A DNA stretch of 64,000 nt from Photobacterium swingsii (GCF_024346715.1 NZ_AP024853.1:930001-994000); one strand, 5' to 3'. Counted from the first letter of the stretch, positions 44,072 through 54,990 are shown. The notes: a model not told the origin generated them from the letters alone. Made by a program: numbers and translations.

Positions 44072-45586
44072 ATGAATCAGCCAATCCTCGAACTACAGGG
44101 CATTGAGAAAGCCTTCCCAGGCGTAAAAGCCTTGGATCATGCTTGCCTTAATGTCTATCCCGGAAAAGTCATGGCGCTGATGGGTGAAAATGGTGCAGGA
44201 AAATCGACACTGATGAAGGTGCTAACAGGTATTTATGCCATGGATAGCGGTGAAATTCGCTACCAAGGTAAACCTGTCAACTTCAATGGGCCTCGCCACT
44301 CTCAAGAAGCTGGCATCAGTATTATTCACCAAGAACTGAACCTCATCCCTGAGCTGACTATTGCTGAAAACATCTTTCTTGGCCGTGAGCAAACCAATGC
44401 GTTTGGTGGCATTAAATGGGCAGAAATGTACCGTGAAGCCGATGCTCTGCTAAAACGTTTGAACGTAAAACACCATTCTCGCCAGCTGCTCGGTGAGCTG
44501 AGTTTGGGTGAACAGCAAATGGTTGAGATAGCCAAAGCACTATCGTTTAAATCGCAAGTCATCATCATGGATGAACCAACCGATGCCCTCACTGATACGG
44601 AAACTGAGTCGCTATTTAAAGTGATTAATGAGTTACGTAACGAAGGCTGTGGCATTGTTTACATCTCTCACCGCCTAAAAGAAATCTTTGAAATTTGTGA
44701 CGACATTACTGTCCTTCGCGACGGTAAATTCATTGGTCAATGTGTAGTGGCAGAAACCAACGAAGATGGTTTGATTGAAATGATGGTAGGCCGTCGTTTA
44801 GACGAACAATACCCACGCATTGACGTCACACACGGTACAACGTGCCTGGAAGTCAAAAACTTAACTGGCTCGGGTGTTCACGACGTTTCCTTCAAACTAG
44901 ATCGTGGTGAAATCCTCGGTGTTTCAGGCTTGATGGGGGCTGGCCGTACCGAGCTGATGAAAGTGATTTACGGCGCGCTACAAAGTGAGTCCGGTGAGAT
45001 TAAACTTGATGGTAAAAAAATCAACCCAATCAGCCCCCAAGATGGCTTAGCAAACGGCATCGCTTATATTTCAGAAGACCGTAAAGGTGACGGTTTAGTC
45101 CTTGGCTTATCGGTGAAAGAAAACATGTCGTTGTGCTCACTAGAGCAACTGTCGAAGGGTATCCAACTGAATCACTATGATGAAGTCACCGCAGTAGAAG
45201 ATTTCATCCGCCTATTCAATATCAAAACGCCGACTCGCGATCAAATCATTGGCAACCTATCTGGTGGTAACCAACAAAAAGTCGCCATTGCTAAAGGCTT
45301 AATGACTCGTCCAAAAGTGCTGATCCTTGATGAGCCAACTCGAGGTGTTGATGTAGGTGCGAAAAAAGAGATTTATCAGCTTATTAACCAATTTAAAGCT
45401 GAAGGCATGAGCATCATTTTAGTGTCATCAGAAATGCCAGAGGTTCTCGGCATGAGTGACCGCATTATGGTTATGCACGAAGGCCGCATTAGCGGTGAAT
45501 TTATGGCGAAAGATGCCGATCAAGAAAAATTACTGGCCTGCGCTGTTGGTAAAACTATTGCGCAGAACGATGAGGTAACAGCATGA
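44072..45586 (+). CDS. rbsA: Ribose ABC transporter, two-domain ATPase
   Basis: 504 residues with two ATPase halves. The first has Walker [10 protein letters not shown], signature [15 protein letters not shown] and Walker [13 protein letters not shown]. The second has the degenerate Walker [11 protein letters not shown] usual for the sugar-import class, signature [15 protein letters not shown] and [18 protein letters not shown] precedes the ATG. It overlaps rbsC by 4 nt (ATGA). Confidence 0.97.
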   Translation: MNQPILELQGIEKAFPGVKALDHACLNVYPGKVMALMGENGAGKSTLMKVLTGIYAMDSGEIRYQGKPVNFNGPRHSQEAGISIIHQELNLIPELTIAENIFLGREQTNAFGGIKWAEMYREADALLKRLNVKHHSRQLLGELSLGEQQMVEIAKALSFKSQVIIMDEPTDALTDTETESLFKVINELRNEGCGIVYISHRLKEIFEICDDITVLRDGKFIGQCVVAETNEDGLIEMMVGRRLDEQYPRIDVTHGTTCLEVKNLTGSGVHDVSFKLDRGEILGVSGLMGAGRTELMKVIYGALQSESGEIKLDGKKINPISPQDGLANGIAYISEDRKGDGLVLGLSVKENMSLCSLEQLSKGIQLNHYDEVTAVEDFIRLFNIKTPTRDQIIGNLSGGNQQKVAIAKGLMTRPKVLILDEPTRGVDVGAKKEIYQLINQFKAEGMSIILVSSEMPEVLGMSDRIMVMHEGRISGEFMAKDADQEKLLACAVGKTIAQNDEVTA

Positions 45587-46575
45587 GCAGCAAGGCGATG
45601 AACAAAGAACAAACACCAACCACAGGCTCAGCAAACAAGCTGTTCACCAAAGAGTGGTTAATTGAGCAAAAATCACTGATCGCACTGATCTTACTGATCG
45701 TTGTCGTATCATTTTTGAATCCAAACTTTTTTACTGTCGACAATATTTTAAACATTCTGCGCCAAACCTCAGTGAATGCCATCATTGCGGTGGGTATGAC
45801 GCTGGTTATCTTAACGGCGGGGATTGATTTAAGCGTAGGTTCCGTATTAGCACTTTGTGGCGCCTTTGCCGCCACCATGATTGGCATGGAAATGCCCGTT
45901 ATCGTGGCAGTACCAACAGCCTTACTTGCCGGTGCCGCGCTAGGGGCTATCAGCGGTATGATTATCGCAAAAGGTAAGGTTCAAGCCTTTATCGCCACCC
46001 TAGTAACTATGACATTACTGCGTGGTGTAACCATGGTTTACACCGATGGCCGCCCTATCTCTACAGGCTTTACAGACGTTGCAGACTCATTTGCATGGTT
46101 TGGTACAGGCTACGCTATGGGTATCCCTGTTCCAATCTGGTTAATGGTTATCGTATTTGCTTCTGTCTGGTACCTACTCAACCACACCCGCTTTGGTCGT
46201 TACATCTACGCACTAGGTGGCAACGAATCAGCAACTCGCCTTTCAGGCATCAACGTAGATCGCGTCAAGATTGGCGTCTACGCAATCTGCGGCCTATTGG
46301 CAGCACTAGCAGGCATTATCGTCACATCTCGTTTGTCTTCGGCTCAACCTACTGCAGGTATGGGGTACGAACTGGATGCGATTGCAGCTGTTGTACTTGG
46401 CGGTACTAGCCTTGCCGGTGGTAAAGGTCGAATCATGGGTACCTTAATTGGTGCACTGATCATCGGCTTCCTTAACAACGCACTAAACCTGTTAGACGTG
46501 TCTTCGTACTACCAAATGATTGCTAAAGCAGTGGTTATCTTGCTGGCAGTACTGGTCGATAACAAAAATAAGTAA
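45583..46575 (+). CDS. rbsC: Ribose ABC transporter permease
   Basis: 330 residues with eight or more membrane helices. Conserved permease sequences: [59 protein letters not shown] and [31 protein letters not shown]. Forms the channel for ribose with RbsA and RbsB. Coupled to rbsA by overlap. Confidence 0.97.
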   Translation: MSSKAMNKEQTPTTGSANKLFTKEWLIEQKSLIALILLIVVVSFLNPNFFTVDNILNILRQTSVNAIIAVGMTLVILTAGIDLSVGSVLALCGAFAATMIGMEMPVIVAVPTALLAGAALGAISGMIIAKGKVQAFIATLVTMTLLRGVTMVYTDGRPISTGFTDVADSFAWFGTGYAMGIPVPIWLMVIVFASVWYLLNHTRFGRYIYALGGNESATRLSGINVDRVKIGVYAICGLLAALAGIIVTSRLSSAQPTAGMGYELDAIAAVVLGGTSLAGGKGRIMGTLIGALIIGFLNNALNLLDVSSYYQMIAKAVVILLAVLVDNKNK

Positions 46576-46606
46576 CACTTGAATCTTTTTAATCTTTGAC
46601 TGAAAC

Positions 46607-46641
46607 ACCGAGCGGTGTTCCCCCTGATGTCGCCGCTCGGT
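46607..46641 (+). repeat. Hairpin in the rbsC-rbsB gap
   Basis: ACCGAGCGG (46607-46615) pairs perfectly with CCGCTCGGT (46633-46641) with a 17-nt loop. It sits 31 bp before rbsB and may protect the rbsB-distal message or modulate downstream expression. Confidence 0.5.
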
Positions 46642-46671
46642 ACCCTGACCTGAAACTAAAAGGAATACAGA

Positions 46672-47550
46672 ATGAAAAAGTTAGCAACCCTAATCTCAGC
46701 GGCAGTGCTGTCAGCGTCATTCAGCACTACAGCATCAGCACAAGACACCATGGCAATGGTCGTTTCTACGCTGAACAACCCATTCTTCGTAACAATGAAA
46801 GAAGGTGCTGAAGCAAAAGCCAAAGAGCTAGGTTATGAACTCATTGTTCTTGATTCTCAAAACGATCCAAGTAAAGAGCTTTCTAACATTGAAGACCTTA
46901 CTGTTCGTGGCGTGAAAGCAATTCTGATTAACCCTACAGATTCAGACGCTGTTTCTAACGCCATCCGCATGGCAAACCGCTCTAAAATCCCAGTCCTTAC
47001 ACTAGACCGTGGCGCTAGCCGTGGTGAAGTCGTAAGTCACATTGCATCAGACAACGTTGCCGGTGGTGAAATGGCGGGTAAATTCATCATGGAAAAAGTG
47101 GGCGAAAAAGCACGCGTTATCCAACTTGAAGGTATTGCTGGTACTTCTGCGGCACGCGAGCGTGGCGAAGGTTTCATGAAGGCTGTTAACGGTGGAGGCA
47201 TGGATCTACTTGCTAGCCAACCTGCTGATTTTGACCGTACGAAAGGCCTTAACGTGATGGAAAACATGCTAGCGGCGAACCCAGATGTTCAAGCCGTATT
47301 TGCCCAAAACGACGAAATGGCATTAGGTGCGCTGCGTGCTGTACAAGCATCTGGTAAAGACGTGCTGATTGTTGGTTTCGACGGTACAGAGGATGGTGTT
47401 GCCGCTGTTAAGCGTGGCATCCTTGGGGCGACTATCGCACAACAGCCAGATCTAATTGGTGCACTAGGCGTAGAAACGGCTGCGAAAGTGCTTAAAGGTG
47501 AAAAAGTGGATGCTTATATTCCTGTTGACCTAAAGGTTGTGACTAAGTAA
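46672..47550 (+). CDS. rbsB: Ribose-binding periplasmic protein
   Basis: 292 residues. Signal peptide [23 protein letters not shown], then a type I periplasmic binding protein: [88 protein letters not shown]. Ribose contacts of the E. coli protein (Phe, Asp, Arg, Asn) fall in these segments. AAGGA lies before the ATG. Confidence 0.97.
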   Translation: MKKLATLISAAVLSASFSTTASAQDTMAMVVSTLNNPFFVTMKEGAEAKAKELGYELIVLDSQNDPSKELSNIEDLTVRGVKAILINPTDSDAVSNAIRMANRSKIPVLTLDRGASRGEVVSHIASDNVAGGEMAGKFIMEKVGEKARVIQLEGIAGTSAARERGEGFMKAVNGGGMDLLASQPADFDRTKGLNVMENMLAANPDVQAVFAQNDEMALGALRAVQASGKDVLIVGFDGTEDGVAAVKRGILGATIAQQPDLIGALGVETAAKVLKGEKVDAYIPVDLKVVTK

Positions 47551-47574
47551 TCACCTGTCGCTATTTGAGGAGAA

Positions 47575-47606
47575 GGGCTTAAGCGCTTCTCCTCAATGTC
47601 CGAGCA
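47575..47606 (+). repeat. Hairpin after rbsB
   Basis: TTGAGGAGAAG (47575-47585) and CTTCTCCTCAA (47596-47606) form a perfect 11-bp stem with a 10-nt loop in the rbsB-rbsK gap. No U-run follows, so read-through to rbsK is expected, while the rbsB message is protected at its 3' end. Confidence 0.6.
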
Positions 47607-47736
47607 CTCACCCCAGGCATTCTTCACGTTGCCAGTTGTAATTCCCGACAAAGTTCATTGTTTAACGTCTCCGTTAACCCATGCATTTTGACCGCCATAA
47701 CACTATTGGCTCAAGTAGAAACAAAAAGGTCTCGAT

Positions 47737-48657
47737 ATGAATAAGTTAGTTGTTCTAGGTAGCGTTAACGCTGATCATGTTCTTCAAGTGGCATCTTTTC
47801 CTCGCCCTGGTGAAACGCTACACGGCCACAGTTACTCGGTTATTCCTGGTGGTAAAGGCGCAAACCAAGCCGTTGCAGCAGCACGTTTAGGGGCTGATAT
47901 CGCTTTTATTGCTTGCGTGGGTGACGACAGCTTTGGCCTTAATATCCGTGAAGCCTTTGCTAACGATGGCATTAATACTGATGCGGTATTAGTTGAAGAA
48001 AACACACCAACAGGGATCGCAATGATCCAAGTTGCAGCCACAGGTGAGAACAGCATTTGTATTTCAGCAGAAGCAAATGCATGTTTAACACCAGCCCGTC
48101 TCGCACCGCATCATACGCTAATCACCCATGCCGACACCCTGCTAATGCAGCTTGAAACACCGGTTGAAACTATTACTGCAGCGGCTCGTGTTGCCAAAGA
48201 AGCCAACACCAAGGTGGTGCTCAATCCTGCTCCCGCGCAAACATTAAGTGATGACTTATTGCAACTTGTTGATATGATTACGCCCAACGAAACTGAGGCT
48301 GAATTATTAACTGGCGTAAAAGTGGTTGATATGGCCTCTGCACAACAGGCGGCAGACGTTCTACACAACAAAGGTATCCCGACCGTGATGATCACATTGG
48401 GTAGCCAAGGTGTGTGGATCAGCCAAAACGGTCAAGGTGAGCAAGTTACAGGCTTTCGTGTCGATGCGAAAGACACTACAGCAGCAGGTGATACTTTCAA
48501 TGGCGCACTGTTAACAGGCCTACAAGAAGGTAAAAGCTTAAATGATGCAATTCGCTTTGCACATGCCGCGGCCGCTATTTCGGTTACCCGTTTAGGCGCT
48601 CAAACATCAATACCACACCGTCATGAAGTAAAACGTTTCTTACTTGAACACAGTTAA
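47737..48657 (+). CDS. rbsK: Ribokinase
   Basis: 306 residues, PfkB family. GGKGANQAVAAARLGA near the N-terminus binds ribose, and AKDTTAAGDTFNGALLTGLQEG holds the anion hole and catalytic Asp. It phosphorylates ribose to ribose 5-phosphate. AAGG lies before the ATG. It follows rbsB after 187 bp containing a hairpin. Confidence 0.97.
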   Translation: MNKLVVLGSVNADHVLQVASFPRPGETLHGHSYSVIPGGKGANQAVAAARLGADIAFIACVGDDSFGLNIREAFANDGINTDAVLVEENTPTGIAMIQVAATGENSICISAEANACLTPARLAPHHTLITHADTLLMQLETPVETITAAARVAKEANTKVVLNPAPAQTLSDDLLQLVDMITPNETEAELLTGVKVVDMASAQQAADVLHNKGIPTVMITLGSQGVWISQNGQGEQVTGFRVDAKDTTAAGDTFNGALLTGLQEGKSLNDAIRFAHAAAAISVTRLGAQTSIPHRHEVKRFLLEHS

Positions 48658-48711
48658 TTCATCCCCTAGCCCTGTGTTACCGCAGGGCTAAAACACATAC
48701 AGGGACATCGT

Positions 48712-49719
48712 ATGGCGACCATTAAAGATGTTGCAAAACATGCAGGAGTATCTACCTCCACCGTCAGCCACGTACTCAATAAAACACGATTTGTCAGTGA
48801 AGATATTTCTACGCGTGTTCGTGCAGCCGTTGAAGAACTCAGCTACGCCCCATCAGCATTAGCACGCAGCCTTAAGGTTAATCACACACGCACTTTCGGC
48901 ATGCTGGTGACCACTTCGACCAACCCCTTCTTTGGTGAAGTTGTAAAAGGCGTTGAACGCCGCTGTTACGAACAAGGTTACAACCTTATTTTATGCAATA
49001 CAGAAGGCGACCTAGAGCGCATGCATTCCAACCTCGATATGCTTTTACAAAAGCGTGTCGATGGCCTTTTATTGATGTGCAGTGAAGTCGAAACCAACGC
49101 CTTTGATTTATTCTCCCGTCACCAACCCGTACCAACTGTCGTAATGGATTGGGGCCCGATTGATTTTCCGAGTGACAAAATCCAAGACAACTCTCATCAC
49201 GGCGGGTATTTAGCCACCAAGCATTTGATTGCCCAAGGTCATACAAAAATTGGATGTTTAACAGGGCCGCTTGATAAGCTGCCCGCTCAACAGCGACTAT
49301 CCGGTTTTGTACAAGCTATGGAAGAGTCAGGCTTAACCATCAACAAAGACTGGATTGCTTCAGGCAACTTTGAGTGTGAAGGGGGTGAACAAGCCTTTAA
49401 CGCCATTTGCCGAAATGGAGAATTACCAACAGCGCTATTCGTCTGTAATGACATGATGGCCATGGGAGTTATTAATACCGCCCATAAAAAAGGTATCTCT
49501 GTACCTGACGATCTTTCAATTGTGGGTTACGATGACATTAAGCTAGCAAAATACATCACACCATCGCTAACGACGATTCATCAGCCCAAGCATCGTTTAG
49601 GTCAGCAAGCGGTTGATACACTACTAGATAAAATTAATCACAAAACCACCTCGAATAAAGTGATTCAACTTGAACCAACTTTGGTCGAGCGTGACAGTGT
49701 CAAAAGTTTAATTAGCTAA
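48712..49719 (+). CDS. rbsR: LacI-family ribose operon repressor
   Basis: 335 residues. N-terminal LacI HTH ATIKDVAKHAGVSTSTVSHVLNKTRFVSEDISTRV and hinge, then a periplasmic-binding-like effector domain (GMLVTTSTNPFFGEVVKGVERRCYEQGYNLILCN). It most likely binds the palindrome at 43474-43505, with ribose as inducer. It closes the rbs operon and is followed by a strong terminator. Confidence 0.95.
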   Translation: MATIKDVAKHAGVSTSTVSHVLNKTRFVSEDISTRVRAAVEELSYAPSALARSLKVNHTRTFGMLVTTSTNPFFGEVVKGVERRCYEQGYNLILCNTEGDLERMHSNLDMLLQKRVDGLLLMCSEVETNAFDLFSRHQPVPTVVMDWGPIDFPSDKIQDNSHHGGYLATKHLIAQGHTKIGCLTGPLDKLPAQQRLSGFVQAMEESGLTINKDWIASGNFECEGGEQAFNAICRNGELPTALFVCNDMMAMGVINTAHKKGISVPDDLSIVGYDDIKLAKYITPSLTTIHQPKHRLGQQAVDTLLDKINHKTTSNKVIQLEPTLVERDSVKSLIS

Positions 49720-49740
49720 TCAAAGCAATGCCTTTCAAGC

Positions 49741-49774
49741 AAAAGAGCCCAGTTCAGGTATCTCGGGCTCTTTT
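49741..49774 (+). terminator. Terminator of rbsDACBKR
   Basis: AAAAGAGCCC pairs with GGGCTCTTTT around a 14-nt loop, 22 bp after the rbsR stop; it can also act for the convergent transporter gene. Confidence 0.85.
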
Positions 49775-49832
49775 GAATGACACATCAACGCTTTTCTTCT
49801 AGATCAGATCAACGATTGAACTCCTTGCGATA

Positions 49833-51329
49833 TTAACTCGTCGCCTCAACCTGCTCTTTGTCTTCAGCGTCACTATCAGTAATCAGGTTATTCAATTTTT
49901 TCGCCGTGACTAACATCAATACCGCCATGATCAACGCCCCTATACCAACCTTCAGAAAGTAACTGGCATAAACCGGTAAAGTTTGTAACGAATCCACACT
50001 GCCTGATGATTCAGGTACTGCAATATACACCGCAAGGTTTGCCGCAATTATTGCCGAAATCCCCAATGTTAAGGTTCTAAACCCAAGTGTGAAGCCAATC
50101 ATGTGATTAGGTACTAGTTGCGCCAATACCGAAATACCCAACGCACTGATCAGTAGTTCCCCTAATCCTTGGAATAAGTGCGTTAAGATCAGCCAAAATG
50201 CTGAAACTCGACCCGCTTCATCAGCCATGAAGCTTGCGCCATAAGATAGACACAAAAATGCCATCGAACAAAAGATCATCCCCATTGCAAACTTCAAGGG
50301 CAAGGACGCACCATGGCCTTTGGCACTGGTTCTTTCATAAAAGATAGCAAGTAATGGGCTAAGAATAATAATCCAGAACGGATTGAGTGCTTGAGTGGAT
50401 ACAGGATCAAATGGAATACCTAGGAATTCATGGCGAGTATTATGAATAGCAAAGAATGTTAGTGAGGTTGGCATTTGTTTATACAGGATAAAAAACACCA
50501 CTGAAAAACCTAATAACACTAAACTTGCCATCATTTTTTTCTGCTGAGCTTTGGATTCTTTTCGCATATAATTAATAAAAAATGCAAGCGCAATGCCTAA
50601 CGCAACAATTAATAGCATTTGCATAAGTTGATAATGCGTTATTAACCAACTACCCAATAATGTTAACGCCGTTAATCCTAAAAATAATGCAATATAAGTT
50701 TTAACTTTAATGGTTTCAAAGTCGGCCTGCGCACCAAGGTTTTTGACCAAGTTTCTTTTCCAAAGAAAAATAGAAATAGTAATGACATTCCATAAAGCTG
50801 CAATCGCAAACCCAGTTGAATAATCATATTTATGTGCAATAAGTGGTGTGATAACTAATGAAATACATGACCCAACATTAATCATCATGTAATAAAGGGT
50901 AAACGCACTATCAATTCTAATATCATCCTTTTTGTAAGCTTTAGATATTAAATTAGACGGACAGTTGTTTGCTAATGCACGGCTCACCCCGCCCCCCGCA
51001 ATACCTATCATTGCCAACGGAATACTTCCAATTGCAGCAGCATAGCTGAGAAGCAACAAGGTAATTACAATACCTAAGTTACCGATAATCAATGACCTTT
51101 TAACACCAATAACCTTATCAGCCAAGTACCCACCGATGGCATAAATGATCGTTGAAAACGCAGAAGCTGCGCCGTTTATCAAAAAGGCATCCTTTTCTGA
51201 CATACCCAAATCATTCACCATAAAAACGGTGACAATGGCAACAAGGCCATACATAGATAACATAGCGGGCATTATTATAATGCACATTAATTTAAAAGCA
51301 GAAGGCTGACGGGAAAACGCGATAGACAT
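49833..51329 (-). CDS. POT-family peptide/H+ symporter
   Basis: 498 residues, complete, with 12-14 predicted membrane helices. POT features include the N-terminal YGLVAIVTVFMVNDLGM region, GGYLADKVIGVKRSLIIGN and GELLISALGISVLAQLVP. It imports short peptides with protons. The C-terminal half resembles the truncated transporter at the left edge. GAGGAAG precedes the ATG. It is a single gene; the 570-bp region upstream has no other gene. Confidence 0.92.
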   Translation of the reverse strand: MSIAFSRQPSAFKLMCIIIMPAMLSMYGLVAIVTVFMVNDLGMSEKDAFLINGAASAFSTIIYAIGGYLADKVIGVKRSLIIGNLGIVITLLLLSYAAAIGSIPLAMIGIAGGGVSRALANNCPSNLISKAYKKDDIRIDSAFTLYYMMINVGSCISLVITPLIAHKYDYSTGFAIAALWNVITISIFLWKRNLVKNLGAQADFETIKVKTYIALFLGLTALTLLGSWLITHYQLMQMLLIVALGIALAFFINYMRKESKAQQKKMMASLVLLGFSVVFFILYKQMPTSLTFFAIHNTRHEFLGIPFDPVSTQALNPFWIIILSPLLAIFYERTSAKGHGASLPLKFAMGMIFCSMAFLCLSYGASFMADEAGRVSAFWLILTHLFQGLGELLISALGISVLAQLVPNHMIGFTLGFRTLTLGISAIIAANLAVYIAVPESSGSVDSLQTLPVYASYFLKVGIGALIMAVLMLVTAKKLNNLITDSDAEDKEQVEATS

Positions 51330-51899
51330 AATACTTCCTCATATTTCAGGCATAAAAACCCGAAGTCCGTGATAATTAAAGACCTATATAAATATTCCTT
51401 TAGAAAGATGTACGTATTACTCAGTTTTCAATTAAATTACAGATTAGTTACTAACGACATTACTCCTAATTATATTTATTTGTTAACCATTCAGAAGCAT
51501 GTTATATCTTTTCATTAACAGCAATAGTGATGAAGATCTTATGATAATTATAAAACACCTACCTTGATCGCATATTTCAACAACTAGGTTAATTAACAAT
51601 ACCGTTAATAACCTATGTCGATAAAAGCTTCTATATAAATAGAATGGCTATTAAACAAATTCTTTATAACTTTAATCGTTGATTGTTTCTAAAATGTCGA
51701 TTAATTCATTTAAAATCTCGGTCATAATTGCTGATGAAGTAAAGCGACTAGGTGATTAAATTAGAGATAAGGTGATATAGGGCGATCGCTAAATTTCTGG
51801 CAAGGTTTATAACAGCCAACATAGAGAAAGTAGCCTCGTCGAAGCTAAAGGGCGGCGACAGAATGATTTACTCACCGCCCATTCATCTTTAAGCTGGAT
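51330..51899. other. AT-rich intergenic region
   Basis: About 570 bp between two leftward genes, holding the probable promoter of the POT transporter. No coding frame, repeat or recognised structure seen. Confidence 0.4.
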
Positions 51900-52520
51900 T
51901 CACACGACATGCGCGGTTAATATCTTCTGCAGCTTATCAAATTCAGGCATGGCTGATTTCAACGTATCCATTGCGGCAACTAAAGGCATCATCGCCTTTT
52001 CTAAATCATGTGGGTAACCTTCTACAATATCGGTATGATTAAACTTAATCATATACTCAACGTAGTACCCATCCGCCGATAACTTAAAACCTTTATCTAT
52101 CAGTGCGGTTTTATCAAATAATGCGTCTTTCAAACGGGCTTTGAATGGGAGTGCTTTCATACCCAAAATTCGATAATTCGTACAAAAACGAAGCGCTAGG
52201 TAGTTACTGCTGCCATTTAAGCCACAAATGTGAGAAATCCATTCATCGTCATTATCTTCTGACGGTTGAACTGAAAAATATACGGAACGTTCATCCTGAA
52301 CGAGCCAAGGTGCAAAGCTGAAATCGATACAGGCGTTCTCGTACAAATCAAAATCACACTCTAAATCTAATGAAGATTGAAATTGCGTTAATAGCTCTTT
52401 TATCTCTAGAGAAATACGCCCTAAAACAACCTCATCAACCTCAGCAAGCACTTTCTTAGCGCGTTCATGGTTTTCAAGATTAGCGATAACTAGCTGAGCA
52501 AGATCTTGGCTATATTTCAT
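51900..52520 (-). CDS. Unknown protein, third gene of the PD-(D/E)XK cassette
   Basis: 206 residues from ATG 52520 (GAGGT 5 nt upstream). Soluble, acidic, without recognised motifs. The middle contains LDLECDFDLYENACIDFSFAPWLVQDERSVYFSVQP and the C-terminal half a helical DKLQKILTAHVV tail. It begins 7 bp after the nuclease-like gene's stop, so the two are almost certainly co-expressed. A partner or immunity role to the nuclease is a reasonable guess, nothing more. Confidence 0.65.
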   Translation of the reverse strand: MKYSQDLAQLVIANLENHERAKKVLAEVDEVVLGRISLEIKELLTQFQSSLDLECDFDLYENACIDFSFAPWLVQDERSVYFSVQPSEDNDDEWISHICGLNGSSNYLALRFCTNYRILGMKALPFKARLKDALFDKTALIDKGFKLSADGYYVEYMIKFNHTDIVEGYPHDLEKAMMPLVAAMDTLKSAMPEFDKLQKILTAHVV

Positions 52521-52527
52521 GTTTACC

Positions 52528-53307
52528 TCAAAAATTTCGTATAAATTGGCAATATTGACCAAGTAGTTGGCGTGATTGCAGGCTCGGCGGAAGGTGCTTT
52601 AAAACGGTTAAAAAACTTTTACGTAGCTCTTTCCAAGTCAAGCCATAAGTAAAAGGCATTGTGTGGCACTTAACTTGTTTATCTGTCGTGAGATAAACCA
52701 ACGCTTGACTCGAATCCAGCGCTAAGTGACGGCACTTTGTTTGTAACAAGTGATGGTATCGGGAGAGTTGTTCCGTGCCTTCTGGGGCGTCAATTTTCAC
52801 TTCCCAAAACATTAACAAGGCGTTTGAAAGAATTTCGATATCAATCCTATCTTGAATATCAGCAAGCGGCAGACTTTCAGGGTAAACTCTGTACGGTTCA
52901 CCTTCTAAGTGAAAAATATCTACTTCAGGAAGATGATCTTTAATGACTTGCTTAAGTAGTGCATTACCTAAGCCATGCGACGCATTCATATCTAGCCACC
53001 AACTCAAGACGGCAGTATTTCGTACCTCATCACGCTTTAGGCCATTGATCTCCCATACATTAATCTCGCAGCCATCCGTAAACTCCTGACGATACAAATG
53101 GCTCAGCGCATCCGTATAGCCTTGATATTGCATCTGCCACCTTACGTCGTTGACTTGTGATGACTGAGTAGGCTGTGGATATAGCTGATCAAAGTGTTGA
53201 TAGTAAAGTGATAATGCATCCAATTCAGCCAGTTGCTGATCTTGCCTTTGTTGTTGTTCAATTCTTTCAAACGCTGTGAAGTAATCGCTAAGTGTTGCAC
53301 ACTGCAT
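52528..53307 (-). CDS. PD-(D/E)XK nuclease superfamily protein
   Basis: 259 residues. The active-site pattern is visible: an early acidic residue in LKRDEVRNTAVLSWWLDMNASHGLG (E94), D156 in DRIDIEIL, E169-V-K171 in FWEVKIDAPEGTEQLSRY, and Q180. This matches the PDDEXK_4-type families (restriction-like fold, metal-dependent DNA cleavage). AGGAG lies 6 nt before the ATG. It is the middle of three tightly packed leftward genes. No methyltransferase is nearby, so it is not a classical restriction system. Confidence 0.78.
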   Translation of the reverse strand: MQCATLSDYFTAFERIEQQQRQDQQLAELDALSLYYQHFDQLYPQPTQSSQVNDVRWQMQYQGYTDALSHLYRQEFTDGCEINVWEINGLKRDEVRNTAVLSWWLDMNASHGLGNALLKQVIKDHLPEVDIFHLEGEPYRVYPESLPLADIQDRIDIEILSNALLMFWEVKIDAPEGTEQLSRYHHLLQTKCRHLALDSSQALVYLTTDKQVKCHTMPFTYGLTWKELRKSFLTVLKHLPPSLQSRQLLGQYCQFIRNF

Positions 53308-53310
53308 GAC

Positions 53311-53604
53311 TTACTCCTGATACAAAGCCAATGCCGCATAAACATGTAATGACAGATCTTCAGAATTCGCATGCAAGGGGGCTACTCCCGCTGGAAAGCT
53401 AGAGTAGAAAGAGATACTTTCAGTCATACTACTTATCATTGATCGCAGAGAATTAAGAGAAAGACAGGCCATCGCATGACTTGCATCCAAGGCTTCTAGC
53501 TGACAAATAAAACTGGCTCGCTGAGCCTGGGTCCAATTCAATGATTTTGCTGATGAAAGGTAAGCAATGGTCTCATCAAAAGCGGTTTCTTGTAGTTTTT
53601 TCAT
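53311..53604 (-). CDS. Unknown small protein, first gene of the PD-(D/E)XK cassette
   Basis: 97 residues from ATG 53604 (an in-frame GTG lies at 53625). Helical, beginning MKKLQETAFDETIAYLSSAKSLNW; no recognised family, signal peptide or membrane helix. It ends 3 bp before the nuclease gene. Its position suggests regulator, antitoxin-like or assembly partner of the nuclease. Confidence 0.6.
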   Translation of the reverse strand: MKKLQETAFDETIAYLSSAKSLNWTQAQRASFICQLEALDASHAMACLSLNSLRSMISSMTESISFYSSFPAGVAPLHANSEDLSLHVYAALALYQE

Positions 53605-53753
53605 TGTTTGTGCACTCAATATCACAAATACAGAACATCATACCATATTTAATAGTTAGAGATGCTACAAGACATTAAATATGTTTGGATACCAAGCAGG
53701 TAAAAATAAGGAGGAAATGTTATAGGCAACGGCTCGCAGAGGGTAATTAAAAA

Positions 53754-53769
53754 GAGCGCCTCAGCGCTC
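53754..53769 (-). terminator. Terminator after the chemotaxis receptor gene
   Basis: On the minus strand GAGCGC-TGAG-GCGCTC is followed by TTTTT, 34 bp after the stop. Confidence 0.8.
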
Positions 53770-53802
53770 AATTTAACACTTTTACATTAGCTAGCTGCGG
53801 CA

Positions 53803-54990
53803 TTAAGAAATAGGGGGCTCTTGCTGATTGGTCTTGAATGATCTTAGTTGCTCGACAATTTGTTCAGTAACCAGAGATAAACGCATGCCTTGTTGCTCTA
53901 ATTCACTACAATCAAATGCATTGGAACTCGACAATTGCTTTAACTCATCAATCTCTGTCGCCACCTCTTTGACTAGCTGGCTTATGTACTTAACATCCAC
54001 ATTATCTTGTGCCCGATCACGCCCTAATAAGGTTAAAATCCCTTCAATATTATCGCAGGCTTCTCGCACTTCATTTTGACTCGTTTGAGAGTATTCCGAT
54101 AACGTTGCAAGCTCGGCAGACTGTGCCTGCATCTGTGCTCCTGCCTCATTAACAGCCGTTAAGATCCCACCAATAATTTGATTAATCTGATCTAAGCTGT
54201 TTTGTGTCGACATCGCTAGCTGGCGCACTTCATCGGCAACCACTGCAAAACCTCGACCATGTTCCCCTGCCCGTGCTGCTTCAATGGCAGCATTTAATGC
54301 TAGAAGGTTAGTTTGATCCGCGAGGTTACCAATAACAGAGACAACACCTTCAACTGACTTGGTTTGATCAAGCAAGGATTTAAACTTCTCATCAAGAGTA
54401 AGATTACTCTCCATATAAGAACCGATACTTTTTGCCATATCGCCCATAGCGTCGTTCGATTGCAATAATCCAGTCCTTGTCTTCATAACCTGCTGCTCTG
54501 TCGCCGCAGCTTTTGCTTGAAGCTCGGACGCGGTTTGATCAAGTTGATGAAATTGTGCTGTGACGTTTTCGACTAAAACATCTTGGGCTTGAATACGTGC
54601 TGAAATATTACTTGTTTTCGTCGTTAATAAATCAGCAACCTCATCGGTTTTCGCCGCCTGTTGCTGAATGCCGATCAACGCATTATTTACATTTTGACGA
54701 AACGAATTAATCACAGTTAACACTGCGCCAAGTTCGCTGTTATAGCGACTATCCACATCACAGGCAACCGAGAGATCTTTATTTTCAAAGCGGTGCATGT
54801 ATTCCGTTACCCGCTTGAGTGATTCAACGCCCCAGTATTTTTCATCAATGTCGTGGATAACCAAAACAGCAACGATTACGTATTGGAGAATTTGTGAAAA
54901 CAATGCCTCAGTAAAGAAAGCGGCATTGATAAAAAGCGCCAAAGCACCAACCCAATGGATAAACCGCATTCGGAGAAAAAGAGAGCGCAT
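53803..54990 (-). CDS. Methyl-accepting chemotaxis protein without a periplasmic sensor
   Basis: 395 residues. Two adjacent hydrophobic segments at residues ~11-45 leave no room for a periplasmic domain. The long coiled-coil that follows contains the signalling tip [44 protein letters not shown], which binds CheA/CheW. It therefore senses something in the membrane or cytoplasm, possibly energy state, though no PAS domain or cofactor motif is seen. AAGG precedes the ATG. Confidence 0.92.
   Translation of the reverse strand: MRSLFLRMRFIHWVGALALFINAAFFTEALFSQILQYVIVAVLVIHDIDEKYWGVESLKRVTEYMHRFENKDLSVACDVDSRYNSELGAVLTVINSFRQNVNNALIGIQQQAAKTDEVADLLTTKTSNISARIQAQDVLVENVTAQFHQLDQTASELQAKAAATEQQVMKTRTGLLQSNDAMGDMAKSIGSYMESNLTLDEKFKSLLDQTKSVEGVVSVIGNLADQTNLLALNAAIEAARAGEHGRGFAVVADEVRQLAMSTQNSLDQINQIIGGILTAVNEAGAQMQAQSAELATLSEYSQTSQNEVREACDNIEGILTLLGRDRAQDNVDVKYISQLVKEVATEIDELKQLSSSNAFDCSELEQQGMRLSLVTEQIVEQLRSFKTNQQEPPIS

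Noticed and set aside
52528..53307. Classical restriction-modification system
   Set aside because: The nuclease-like gene has no methyltransferase or specificity gene nearby.
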